From contig CAZHTM010000013.1 of the NCBI GenBank assembly GCA_964535735.1, positions 1 through 60,204 of the forward strand: a stretch of 60,204 bases of DNA. The letters are read 5' to 3'. The position numbers were made by a program, and so were the translations under genes. This DNA is from J089 sp964535735. Lineage in GTDB: Bacteria > Fidelibacterota > Marinisomatia > Marinisomatales > J089. This document shows positions 44,681 through 54,381 of the stretch, piece after piece. Under the pieces are notes generated by a model. That model saw only the letters and a program-made list of their open reading frames with translations, searched no databases and was not told the DNA's origin. The first letter of the stretch is position 1. Each line of letters opens with the position of its first letter.

Positions 44681-47605
44681 TTATTGCCAGCGATCCCGTA
44701 ACTCCAACCGCGGATTGGGCGTGGTGATGCCCATCGCTTCGTACACTGCCGAATGAATCCGCTGTCGCCAGTCGAAATAGTTGGGATATTTATACTTTCG
44801 ATCTGGATGGACGGCATTGGTAAGCAAAATGACAAAGCAGTGATTCTCCGGATCAATCCAGAGGCTGGTCCCGGTAAAGCCTGTATGCCCATAGCTGGAA
44901 TCGCTAAGATAAATCCCGCCGCTGGCCTTCCCTTCCGGGCTGTCCCATCCTAGACAGCGGGAACTCCCGGGAACCACCTTGGCGGGGGTGGTAAACAACC
45001 GAATGGTCTCTTCCTGAAAGATGCGTTCGTCATCCAAAACACCGCCATTGAGCATCATTTGACTGAAACGGGCCAGATCGTAGGCCGTGGAAAACAGTCC
45101 CGCATGTCCGGCCACCCCACCGAGACTGTAGGCGTTTTCATCGTGTACATGTCCTCGGATAAAGCCGCCCTCCTCATCGCTGTATTCCGTGGGAACGATG
45201 CGTCGCATCCGGGTTGACGGTGGATTGAATCCTGTTGAGACCATGCCCAGGGGTGTAAAAATGGAATCGGCGGTAAATTGATCCAGCGATTTTCCGGTAA
45301 GGGTTTCTACAATTTTCCCCAGGGTAATCATGCCAATGTCAGAATACACGGTGGAATCGCCGGGAGAATAAATCAAATCGGTGCGGAGCACGCTGTCCAT
45401 CCGGGAAGTCGCTGTACCGGGCATTTTATAAAAAGCCCGGAAAGGTGGCAGACCGGCGGTATGGGTGAGCAAATGTCGAATCGTTACCCTGGACTTCATG
45501 GCGCTTTGTTCTGGCGTAGATCCCGTGAAATCGGGCAGAATGTCCACAACCGGTTGATCCAGATTCAGTTCCCCGGATTCCACCAATTTCATGGCGGCGG
45601 ATGTGGTGGCGATCACCTTCGTGATAGAGGCCAGATCAAAAATATTTCCGATCCGAGTCGGTGTTTTTTTCGCATAGGTATGATAGCCAAATCCACGGTG
45701 GATGAAGATTTTCCCATCTTTTGCCGCCAGAAGGACACCGCCGGGCCAGGCGGAATCCGCCACCGCTTCATCCAGAAGCTGAAATACCGGCGTGGGGTCC
45801 AGGTTTACTTCCGAAGCCAGAACGCGCTTTAACGTGGGAGGTGCAGGCAGTTCTTCATGACGAACGACCTGGGGATTGGCCGGAAGTTCCAATCCGGCCC
45901 CCGATTCCGCTATTCCGGGAATGGCAACGGGTAAATGACCGGAAATCGCCGTGCGACCCAGGACCGCGTTGGCGGCGGCCACTTGAAGAAATGTTTGGTC
46001 TTTATAATTCACCATATAGTTGGGAACGTCCGGAAAAGAACGGATGAGATAGGGATTCCCAAAACTCACCAGCAACAGGTTCTTTGTTTTTTCGGTCAGG
46101 CGTTGAACAAAACGGGTTTGCCGAGGCGTCAGATAAATAGCACCCCGCCAGGCCCGTGGGGTGGAAAACGCCGTAAGGATAACTCGAGCATCCTTTGGAA
46201 TTTCCGCCAGTAAGCCGTTTAAATAAATTTCACGATCTGATTCATCTACCTGCCGGGAGATTATCGGCAACCCGGCCTGGATCAACTGCCACGCAAAGGC
46301 TGACCTGGTGTGATGGGTTTCCCGACTGTAAATATCCACCACATAGAGAGAATCCTGGGCTTCGGGATCCAAGGGCAGGAAGGGTCCCTCGTTTTTCACT
46401 AACGTCACCGATCGGGCCGCCATGCGATTCGCTAGCGCCAGATTGGTTTTAGACCCAAAATGCGTTTTGGTAAACGCCTCTTCCACAAATCGTTGGCGAT
46501 GCAATCCGACCTTTGCTTTCAGTTTTAGCATTTTCAGCGCCGCATCATTGATCCGTTCCTCAGAAATCTCACCATTTTTTACAGCCCGTTCCACAATGTC
46601 CACCGATTCCTTGAAATGGTGATTCTGGATAATGACATCACATCCGGCATTGATCGCGGCAATGAGCGCATAGGCATCAGAATACCGGGTAGTAATGCCC
46701 CCCATCCCCATGGCGTCCGTGACCACCGCCCCTTGAAATCCCAAACGATTCTTTAAAATATCGGTAACCCAGAATTTGGACAGCGTCGAAGGTACATCTG
46801 CCTCCGGTTGATAATCCGGGGCATGCACATGGGCCACCATAATGGCGTCAACGCCCGCATCAATCATGGCCTTGAAGGGCGCCAGTTCTAATGACCAGAG
46901 GCGACTGGAATCGCTGGGGATTTCCGCCAGCGACCGGTGAGAGTCGGTGTACGTATCACCATGACCCGGAAAATGTTTTGCCGTGGACAACATCCCCTCT
47001 GATCGCATACCGTTCATAAAGGCAATCCCATACTGACTTACGATCTCCGGATTATCTCCGAAAGCGCGGGTATTAATGATGGGATTGTCAGGATTATTAT
47101 TCACGTCCACCACCGGTGAAAAATTCCAGAGAATGCCTACGGCCCGGCCTTCTTCTCCGGCGATGCGTCCCGCTTCAAAGGCCATCTGGGGATCGCCAGT
47201 GGCCGCCAAGGCCATCAGGGGCGGCAGGGGTGTGGAACCTGGAAATCGAGGGCCCAGACCGTATTCGATGTCGGCATCGAACAGAATGGGCACTTTGCTC
47301 ATGCGCTGCATCTGGTTCATCTGAGTCAAGGAAACGCCCACCTCTCCGAACCAGAGATGGATCCCTCCGATACCATCCGTTTTCAGCAGTGATTCAATTT
47401 CTTTCCATTGCGAATTGTCTTCATTCAAATACCGCATATTCATGTGATAGATCATCATCTGGGCGATTTTCTCACGAAGGATTAACTGCTTCAGCGTCCT
47501 CTCCGCCCAGGCTGATTGACCATCCGGCAATCCGGTAGTGGCACATCCTGCCAGAAATAAAATAAACGTGAAAGTTTCCAGGGTGCGTAATATTGTTTTT
47601 CTCAC
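44681..47605 (-). CDS. GH3 beta-N-acetylglucosaminidase (NagZ-like) fused to serine hydrolase (class C beta-lactamase fold), lipoprotein
   Basis: 974 residues. Lipobox LAGC with Cys at residue 21. Residues ~35-370 are GH3: KHFPGHGDTYTDSH at 210-223 is the NagZ-type general acid/base loop and D297 in VVTDAMGMG is the nucleophile. A second GH3-type C-terminal region runs to about 570. From ~600 a penicillin-binding/beta-lactamase-like domain has S660-I-T-K663, Y754-S-D756 and H907-T-G909, so it keeps the active-site triad. Such fusions occur in Bacteroidota. It could release anhMurNAc-peptides and cut peptides or D-amino acid bonds at the membrane. Start of a three-gene operon with the symporter and AnmK. 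Confidence 0.93.
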   Translation of the reverse strand: MRKTILRTLETFTFILFLAGCATTGLPDGQSAWAERTLKQLILREKIAQMMIYHMNMRYLNEDNSQWKEIESLLKTDGIGGIHLWFGEVGVSLTQMNQMQRMSKVPILFDADIEYGLGPRFPGSTPLPPLMALAATGDPQMAFEAGRIAGEEGRAVGILWNFSPVVDVNNNPDNPIINTRAFGDNPEIVSQYGIAFMNGMRSEGMLSTAKHFPGHGDTYTDSHRSLAEIPSDSSRLWSLELAPFKAMIDAGVDAIMVAHVHAPDYQPEADVPSTLSKFWVTDILKNRLGFQGAVVTDAMGMGGITTRYSDAYALIAAINAGCDVIIQNHHFKESVDIVERAVKNGEISEERINDAALKMLKLKAKVGLHRQRFVEEAFTKTHFGSKTNLALANRMAARSVTLVKNEGPFLPLDPEAQDSLYVVDIYSRETHHTRSAFAWQLIQAGLPIISRQVDESDREIYLNGLLAEIPKDARVILTAFSTPRAWRGAIYLTPRQTRFVQRLTEKTKNLLLVSFGNPYLIRSFPDVPNYMVNYKDQTFLQVAAANAVLGRTAISGHLPVAIPGIAESGAGLELPANPQVVRHEELPAPPTLKRVLASEVNLDPTPVFQLLDEAVADSAWPGGVLLAAKDGKIFIHRGFGYHTYAKKTPTRIGNIFDLASITKVIATTSAAMKLVESGELNLDQPVVDILPDFTGSTPEQSAMKSRVTIRHLLTHTAGLPPFRAFYKMPGTATSRMDSVLRTDLIYSPGDSTVYSDIGMITLGKIVETLTGKSLDQFTADSIFTPLGMVSTGFNPPSTRMRRIVPTEYSDEEGGFIRGHVHDENAYSLGGVAGHAGLFSTAYDLARFSQMMLNGGVLDDERIFQEETIRLFTTPAKVVPGSSRCLGWDSPEGKASGGIYLSDSSYGHTGFTGTSLWIDPENHCFVILLTNAVHPDRKYKYPNYFDWRQRIHSAVYEAMGITTPNPRLELRDRWQ

Positions 47606-47752
47606 GGTATCTCTATTGTTAACATGGTTAATGTGTTCGGAATCCAGATATCTGGCCCTGGATTGAATAGTATTCCAGGTAAAACCAGCCCATTTACTTT
47701 CTCACCGACCCATAGAATTTTAGTTTAGTATGGGTATATTCGCACCCCTTTT

Positions 47753-47768
47753 TCAGCAAAGTTGCTGA
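47753..47768. promoter_or_regulatory. 16-bp palindrome upstream of the LOG gene
   Basis: TCAGCAAAGTTGCTGA, perfect inverted repeat of 7-bp arms, 25 nt before the LOG start codon and in the 188-bp divergent spacer shared with the GH3 fusion gene. It fits an operator or a 5' hairpin; no regulator is nearby. Confidence 0.4.
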
Positions 47769-47793
47769 GAATTAAGTCTTTGGAGGAATCTTT

Positions 47794-48600
47794 ATGTCTC
47801 GTGAAAAACAACGGTTTTATTACGATCAAGAATTTTTAAGCAGCGCTGATGCCCGAGCGTTGCGTATACTAGCGGAATATTTCGGTCCCCGGCAACGGTT
47901 CAATCGTAACCATGTCCAGGACACGATTGTCTTTTTTGGGTCGGCCCGGATTAAAAACCCCATTGAAGCACAGAAAGCGCTAGATGATGCGCCAGAAACG
48001 ATTTCCATCGCTGAAAAAAAGGCACTTGAACATAACCTGGATATGAGCCGGTATTATACCTATGCTCATGACTTGGCCTATCAATTGACATCCTGGAGCA
48101 AAAAACTGAAAAACAGTCACCACCGGTATATTGTCACTTCCGGCGGCGGACCGGGTATCATGGAAGCGGCCAATCGGGGCGCCTCCGACGCCAAAGGTCT
48201 GGCGGTGGGATTAAACATTACTCTTCCCTTCGAACAATCGGGTAATCCCTGGACCACACCGGATCTGGATATGCAATTCCACTATTTCTTCATGCGCAAA
48301 TTCTGGATGGCCTATCTTGCTAAAGCGCTCATTGCTTTTCCCGGTGGTTTCGGCACCCTGGATGAACTTTTGGAAATTCTCACTCTGATCCAAACCGGGA
48401 AGATTAAAAAATCCATTCCCATTGTGCTGTTCGGCCGGGAATTCTGGTCCAATGTCATTCATTGGGATTACCTGGTCCAGGCCGGGACCATCAAAGCGGA
48501 GGATTTAAACCTGTTTCATATTGTCGATACTGTAGACGAGGCCTTTGATTTAATTACCACGGAACTGACTGAATCCGACTTTACTGGGCCGAATTTTTAA
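47794..48600 (+). CDS. LOG-family (lysine decarboxylase-like) nucleotide-binding protein
   Basis: 268 residues, start preceded by TTTGGAGGAA. The Rossmann-like fold motifs GGGPGIMEA (117-125) and PGGFGTLDE (183-191) are the LOG-family hallmarks; the older name lysine decarboxylase is misleading. Proven members hydrolyse AMP or cytokinin ribotides, and some bacterial ones are nucleotide 5'-monophosphate phosphoribohydrolases. The N-terminal ~45 residues are longer than in the small LOG enzymes. Monocistronic by layout: a repeat-rich spacer follows. Confidence 0.92.
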   Translation: MSREKQRFYYDQEFLSSADARALRILAEYFGPRQRFNRNHVQDTIVFFGSARIKNPIEAQKALDDAPETISIAEKKALEHNLDMSRYYTYAHDLAYQLTSWSKKLKNSHHRYIVTSGGGPGIMEAANRGASDAKGLAVGLNITLPFEQSGNPWTTPDLDMQFHYFFMRKFWMAYLAKALIAFPGGFGTLDELLEILTLIQTGKIKKSIPIVLFGREFWSNVIHWDYLVQAGTIKAEDLNLFHIVDTVDEAFDLITTELTESDFTGPNF

Positions 48601-48610
48601 GGTATACGCC

Positions 48611-48754
48611 ACCGAGGAGGGGGTTAAAGTTTTAAAGTGCTTACGTGTTCAGGTTCGGAGAGCATTGAAGATTTAACATCGAAAAATGAAAATCCGATAG
48701 AAACCAATTCCCTATTCTTCTGCCTGTCTCCCTGAGCAGCGTCGATGGGAGACT
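48611..48754. repeat. Dispersed intergenic repeat element, copy B
   Basis: Matches copy A (39060-39262) in the core (GTGTTCAGGTTCGGAGAGCA onward to CCCTATTCTTC) and in the CCTGAGC-GTCGA-GGGAGACTC block at 48731-48754. It follows a gene end, as copy A does. No open frame is conserved between the copies. Confidence 0.65.
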
Positions 48755-48842
48755 CTTTTTGAACGTCCAACAAGAAATAACCAACACCAATCACGAAAGA
48801 GGTCATGCGCGGTTCGGCCCTGTTTACATTTCTGTCACATTG

Positions 48843-48891
48843 AGCTGAGTCGAAATGTAACTTGTGGTATACTCAGACTTCGACATGGCTC
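48843..48891. repeat. REP-like imperfect inverted repeat
   Basis: Arms GAGC-TGA-GTCGAA (48843-48855) and TTCGAC-ATG-GCTC (48879-48891) pair apart from a 3-base centre. The arm is the same CTGAGC/GTCGAA word found in the two larger repeat elements. Confidence 0.55.
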
Positions 48892-49212
48892 AGCCTGATA
48901 GTATTAAGATACGATATACCAAGTTCAACTTTGCGGTAGTTTTTTATCAGAGTGGCCGTTCATTTCAGAACAAATCTTTGTTTTTCAGTTTGATTCAACT
49001 TCCACAATGTTGGATACCCGGTGTTCCTTTGGGATGAATGTTATTACTTATCTATTTAATCGAAAAATGTTACCTATTATTGATATTTCTGTAATACCCA
49101 TGTCCTGAAAATCTATGAATCGGAAGTTTCCCGTTTCTCCCGTTGGTCTTCACCCATCGGTTCCGTTAATTTCTTTCCTATTCTCATGAATTCCCCTTTG
49201 CGAAAGGTAAGT
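48892..49212. other. Intergenic region upstream of the amidohydrolase operon
   Basis: About 320 bp with no credible gene. It must contain the promoter of the operon starting at 49213, but no promoter could be assigned with confidence. Confidence 0.5.
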
Positions 49213-52200
49213 ATGAAAAACCGTTTCTTCTTCCCTCTTCTCTTTCTTGGTATGAGTGTCCTTCGCGCTCAAACCGCGCCTGTCGCTGATTTCCATGCCC
49301 ATCCACCAGATGTTTGGGCCTTGACCAATGCAACTCTGTATTTAAACCCATCCCATAAAATTGATCGTGGAACACTTATTATCCGGGATGGACGGATTGA
49401 AGCGGCCGGTGAAAAAATAACCATTCCCAAAGATGCCACGGTCCGGGATATGGACGGATCTACGATTTACCCTGGCTTTATTGAATCCTGGCTGGAACTG
49501 ACACCAGAGGAGGAGTCCTCAACCAAGCATACAGACCACTGGAATAATCAGGTGCGGGCGGACCGGCAGGCGGTGGATTTATTTGATTCAGAATCGGAAG
49601 CAGTCAAACAATTACGAAACGCTGGTTTCACCACTGCACAAGTGGTTTTGAACAAAGGAATTTTTACCGGTACTAGTGGTGTCCTTCAACTCGATAAATC
49701 CGGGACCGTCCTCAATCCAGATGGCGCTCAGGTAATTCAATTCCAGAATGGCGGATGGTCTTCGAAGACGTATCCCAATTCCCTATTAGGGTGTATTGCT
49801 CTAATCCGCCAAACCCTTTACGATGCTAACTGGTATAAAGACGCCTGGACAATCTATCAAAAATATCCTGACCGGAACCCGATACCGGAACAGAATTTGT
49901 CTTTGGCAGCCTTAGAGGCGTCCCTGAATCGATCGGCGCCTTTCCTATTTGCCACGGGAGATGAATTGGCCGCCCTTCGCGCCATTAAAATCGCCAATGA
50001 ATTTTCCCTGAACCTCTGGCTGAAAGGCAGCGGGTACGAATACCGACGACTGAAGGACATCGCAGCCGCCGCTCCTTTGGTGATTGCGCCGGTAAATTAT
50101 CCCGCCAAACCGGATGTGGCCGACCCTTTCCGCGCCCTTCAGTATTCAACGGAACAATTAAAACACTGGGACCTGATGCCGGATAATTTATTGCGGATGC
50201 GTCAGGCTGGAATTCTTTTCACATTAACGAGCGCAGGGACGTCGTCACCTGAGGTGTTCCGAAAAAATCTTATCCGATCGGTGGAACGAGGTCTAGATGC
50301 CAAGGATGTCCTAACAGCTTTGACAATTGTTCCCGCCAAAGCGATGGGATTGGATGATCGATTGGGGCAACTTGCACCGGGAATGCTGGCCAATTTGGTT
50401 GTGGTGAAAGGGGATTACTTCGATATGGATGCGCCGCTTTTGGCCGTTTGGGTCGGTGGAGAGGAGATTCCCCTCAGTGAGCCTCAACATTGGACCCTGG
50501 CGGGAGATTGGAACCTTCAAACTCCTGAATTTTCGGGTACGCTCCATTTCTCTGGTTCCGGTAAATCCTTGTCTGGAACCCTGGACCTGGCGGACTCCAC
50601 GATCACCCTTCAGCATATCCATTTGGATGGAGACCGCCTAACCTGGACCATGACTCGTCCGGAACACCCCGACAGCATTTATCAATTCACCGGATACGTG
50701 TCCGAATCGGAAGCCCGGGGAACCTATTTAACACCTGGCGGACAATCCCATAGTTGGACGGCCCAGCAGACCGCCACGAAACCTCCGGAAGTCAAGGAAC
50801 ATCAGCCGGAGGAAGCCAGTTCGTTGACCGTCACCTATCCGGAGGGGGTTTATGGCCGGGATACGGAGCAACCACCGCAGCAGACGGTCCTCATCGACAA
50901 CGCCACCCTCTGGACCTGCGGTCCCGATGGGATTCTTGAAGGCTGGGATATGTTAGTCAAGGATGGCAAGATTGCTAAAATTGCCCGCGATATCTCTATG
51001 CCAAGGGGACNNNNNNNNNNNNNNNNNNNNNNNNNNNNNNNNNNNNNNNNNNNNNNNNNNNNNNNNNNNNNNNNNNNNNNNNNNNNNNNNNNNNNNNNNN
51101 NNNNNNNNNNGTCAAGGATGGCAAGATTGCTAAAATTGCCCGCGATATCTCTATGCCAAGGGGACGCGCGCTAGTCATCGACTGCCGTGGAAAACATGTC
51201 ACTCCGGGATTGATTGACGCTCACAGCCACTCCGCCGCCGCATCCATTAATGAAGGGACCCAAAGCGTGACGGCGGAAGTCCGTATCGAAGATGTGTTGA
51301 ACAGCGATGATATTACCATTTACCGCGAGTTGGCGGGAGGAACCACGCTGGCCAATATTCTGCATGGCTCCGCTAACGCCATTGGGGGACAAAATGCGGT
51401 AATCAAGATGCGGTGGGGCGTTCGTCCCGATCAATTGATTTACGGCAATGCACCTGCAGGAATCAAGTTTGCCTTAGGAGAAAATGTAAAACAATCCAAT
51501 TGGGGCGATGATTTCACCACTCGATATCCCCAAACAAGGATGGGTGTGGAAGAAATTATTCGGGATGCTTTCACAGCTGCCAGGGATTATGAACGCCGCT
51601 GGAAAATCTGGAAGCAAAATTCCCGCTACCGAAGGAGCCATATCCCACCTCGTCGGGACCTGGAATTGGATGCCCTGGTCGACATCCTGAACCAACACCG
51701 GATGATTCATGCCCATAGCTACCGTCAGGACGAAATCGAAATGCTTATGCGCCTCACGGAAGAATTCGGCTTCCGGGTTGGAGTATTTCAACACGTGCTG
51801 GAAGGCTATAAAGTGGCAGACCAAATCGCAAAACATGGTGCTGGCGCCTCCACGTTCTCCGATTGGTGGGCCTATAAATTTGAAGTCATCGACGCCATTC
51901 CTTACAATGGAACTTTGATGCATGATGTTGGCGTTAACGTATCCTTTAATTCCGATAGCAATGAACTGGCTCGACGTTTGAACCTGGAAGCAGCTAAGGC
52001 TGTGAAATACGGCGGTCTATCGGAAACCGACGCTTTGAACCTAGTCACCATCAATCCGGCCCGTCAATTGGGCATTGACCGTTGGGTAGGTTCCCTGGAA
52101 GTGGGCAAGGACGGGGATTTTGTTATCTGGAGCGGGCCGCCGCTCTCCACCTACTCCGTCTGCGAACAAACCTGGATCGAAGGCCGGAAGTATTATTCCT

Positions 52201-52376
52201 TGGAAGACAAAGAGCGTGCGTTAAAAGATGATCAAGCGCTTCGTAGCCATTTAATTCAAAAAATTCTGAATGCTGAGGATCAGCTAGGACCTAAACCGGA
52301 ACCCAACGGCGATCGAGATACCCATGGATATTCATGTAGCTATGGGGAAATTCTCTGGGAAGGAGGTGCCCAATGA
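49213..52376 (+). CDS. Secreted tandem amidohydrolase (two domains); intact, split by a false gap
   Basis: The gap at 51011-51110 has the same 55 bp on both sides; removing 155 bases gives one in-frame protein of about 1002 residues. ATG 49213 (MKNRFFFPLLFLGMSVLRAQ) is preceded by AAAGG and begins a signal peptide; an in-frame ATG at 49186 is less likely. The N-half (about 30-430) is amidohydrolase-like but its strand 1 reads PGFIESWLEL with no HxH. The C-half (about 545-960) has PGLIDAHSHS, HAHSYRQDE, QHVLEG and FNSDSNE, so its metal site looks complete. The family cleaves cyclic or acyclic amide bonds; substrate unknown. Its stop overlaps the next start (ATGA). Confidence 0.85.
51011..51110. 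other. False assembly gap (contig overlap)
   Basis: 50956-51010 and 51111-51165 are identical (55 bp). Collapsing the Ns and one copy restores the amidohydrolase frame. Confidence 0.93.
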
Positions 52377-53692
52377 AACGCTGGATTCCTTTCCTGCTTC
52401 TTGCCATGGTTTATGCCTCCGACCCCATTCCCGGCCCACCCCAAACCCAACCGATTCTCCTGAAGAACGGAATCATCCATACGGTCAGTCAGGGAACGCT
52501 TTATGGCGGCGACCTTTTATTTGACCAGGGAAAAATAACCCGTGTGGAAACGAATATTGTTCCTTCTCCAGACATGGACGTGGTGGATGTGTCCGGGAAG
52601 CATGTGTATCCGGGACTCATCGCCAGCGTTACGCCCCTTGGACTGGTAGAAATTAATGCGGTGCGATCCACTCGGGATTTTGCCGAAACGGGAGCCATCA
52701 ATCCCAACGTGCGGGCCAATGTGAGCTACAATACTGACTCGGAGCTAATCCCCGTAACTCGATCCAATGGTGTGCTGTTTGTCAATGTCACCCCTCAATC
52801 CGGACTGGTGGCAGGGCAATCATCGCTCATGAAATTGGACGGCTGGACGTGGGAAGAAGCAACTGTGTTGTCGCCTTCCGGTTTGCACATCCATTGGCCG
52901 AGTATGGTTATCCGCGCCACCGGTCCCAAGGTCAAATCGGCAGAGGAACAGGAAAAACAACGACGCGAAGCTATTCGGAAATTGGATCAACTCTTTGCAG
53001 ATGCCAGGGCCTATCATACCCTGATCACCGGTAGCGACGCAACTCGGGAGCGAAAACCAGATACAGATGTGAAACTAGCCAGCCTAGTCCCCTATGTCAC
53101 TGGTGAAAAACCGGTATTCATTCACGCTCAGGAAGTACGCCAGATTGTGGCGGCGGTCCATTGGGCCCAGAAACAAAACGTTAACATGGTTTTGGTGGGT
53201 GGGCACGATGCCTGGCGGGTCACCGATCTTCTGGCCGAGGCCAAGGTGCCGGTAATCTATGAAAATGTTCTGGCATTACCCATGCGTCGCTATGAAGATG
53301 TAGATCAGGCTTATGCTACTCCGGGACAATTGGTGAAGGCCGGAATCCAGGTGGCTATTGCGGCCAGCAGTTCCTCATTCGAAGCACCCCATCAACGAAA
53401 TCTTCCCTATCACGCAGGAATGGCCGCCGCATTTGGACTTGCTCCGGAAGAGGCACTCAAATCCATCACTCTCCGCCCCGCGGAAATCCTGGGGGTGGCC
53501 GATCGTATCGGGTCCCTGGAGCCGGGAAAGGACGCATCCCTATTTATTGCAAATGGTGATATTTTAGAACCGGAAACGACCGTCGAACAGGCTTGGATCG
53601 ATGGACGAAAGGTAGATATGAAAGATCGACATAAACGATTGTACGAGAAATATTCGGAAAAATATCGCCGGATGGGACTGCTGAATAAATGA
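52373..53692 (+). CDS. Amidohydrolase-family protein lacking part of the metal site
   Basis: 439 residues, signal peptide 1-16, start preceded by AAGGAGGT and overlapping the upstream stop. The fold is amidohydrolase (GKHVYPGLIA near 76-85; IGSLEPGKDASLFIANGD near the C-terminus) but the HxH of strand 1 is replaced by ASVTPLG, and the late Asp by a Ser run (AASSSSF). Two other His positions remain (FIHAQE, VGGHDAW). Small/large amidohydrolase pairs are common in Bacteroidota genomes. The partner's C-half is complete, so this one may be a non-catalytic subunit or use a different metal arrangement. Confidence 0.82.
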   Translation: MKRWIPFLLLAMVYASDPIPGPPQTQPILLKNGIIHTVSQGTLYGGDLLFDQGKITRVETNIVPSPDMDVVDVSGKHVYPGLIASVTPLGLVEINAVRSTRDFAETGAINPNVRANVSYNTDSELIPVTRSNGVLFVNVTPQSGLVAGQSSLMKLDGWTWEEATVLSPSGLHIHWPSMVIRATGPKVKSAEEQEKQRREAIRKLDQLFADARAYHTLITGSDATRERKPDTDVKLASLVPYVTGEKPVFIHAQEVRQIVAAVHWAQKQNVNMVLVGGHDAWRVTDLLAEAKVPVIYENVLALPMRRYEDVDQAYATPGQLVKAGIQVAIAASSSSFEAPHQRNLPYHAGMAAAFGLAPEEALKSITLRPAEILGVADRIGSLEPGKDASLFIANGDILEPETTVEQAWIDGRKVDMKDRHKRLYEKYSEKYRRMGLLNK

Positions 53693-54270
53693 AGCGATGT
53701 TCCTGGGTGGGTAACGATCCTCTGATGGTGAATTACCATGACACCGAATGGGGCGTCCCTGTTTACGACGACATAAAGCTTTTTGAATACCTGGTTTTGG
53801 ATGCGTTTCAGGCGGGACTGAGTTGGGCCATCGTGTTGAAAAAACGGGAAGGTTTCCGGTCCACTCTGGATGGATTCAATCCGGAAATCATCGCTGGCTA
53901 CACACCTGAAAGACTGGAGAAACTGGCCCACAATCCAACCATTATCCGGAATCGTAGTAAACTGAAAGCTACCGTCTCCAACGCCCGAGCGTTTTTGGCC
54001 ATTCAGAAAGAATTCGGTTCCTTTTCCAAATTCCTCTGGGATTTAAACGGTCCCCCCAAGCGCAATGCTTTTAATGTAGAAGCGGAGATTCCCGCCTCCA
54101 CCCCGGAATCGGATAACCTGAGTCGGACCCTGAAAGCGCGGGGGTTTTCTTTTGTGGGTACAACGATCTGTTATGCTTTTATGCAGGCGGCCGGTTTGGT
54201 AAACGACCATTTGGTATCCTGTTTTCGATATTCCGAAATACGCGATGATCAGGGATTTCAAGACGCTTAA
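53689..54270 (+). CDS. tag: DNA-3-methyladenine glycosylase I
   Basis: 193 residues, start overlapping the amidohydrolase stop (ATGA). It closely follows the TAG family: MKRCSWVGNDPL, YHDTEWGVP, FQAGLSWAIVLKKRE and KARGFSFVGTTICYAFMQA. The zinc ligands C4, H17 and a late H-x3-C (NDHLVSC) are present. Position 38, Glu in E. coli, is Asp here. It removes 3-methyladenine from alkylated DNA in the cytoplasm. Its place at the end of an operon for exported amidohydrolases is odd and probably not functional. Confidence 0.95.
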   Translation: MKRCSWVGNDPLMVNYHDTEWGVPVYDDIKLFEYLVLDAFQAGLSWAIVLKKREGFRSTLDGFNPEIIAGYTPERLEKLAHNPTIIRNRSKLKATVSNARAFLAIQKEFGSFSKFLWDLNGPPKRNAFNVEAEIPASTPESDNLSRTLKARGFSFVGTTICYAFMQAAGLVNDHLVSCFRYSEIRDDQGFQDA

Positions 54271-54381
54271 TAAATCCGTACCCTGGAGGCTAATCCTCAG
54301 AGATTATGTGCAAAATCACTCTCTAGTCGGTGATAGGAAAAAAATGGAACTCTATCAAATTAAATGCTTATCACTTGAGTT

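Noticed and set aside
49186..52376. Two separate truncated amidohydrolase genes
   Set aside because: Same 55-bp overlap artefact; one continuous frame after collapse.
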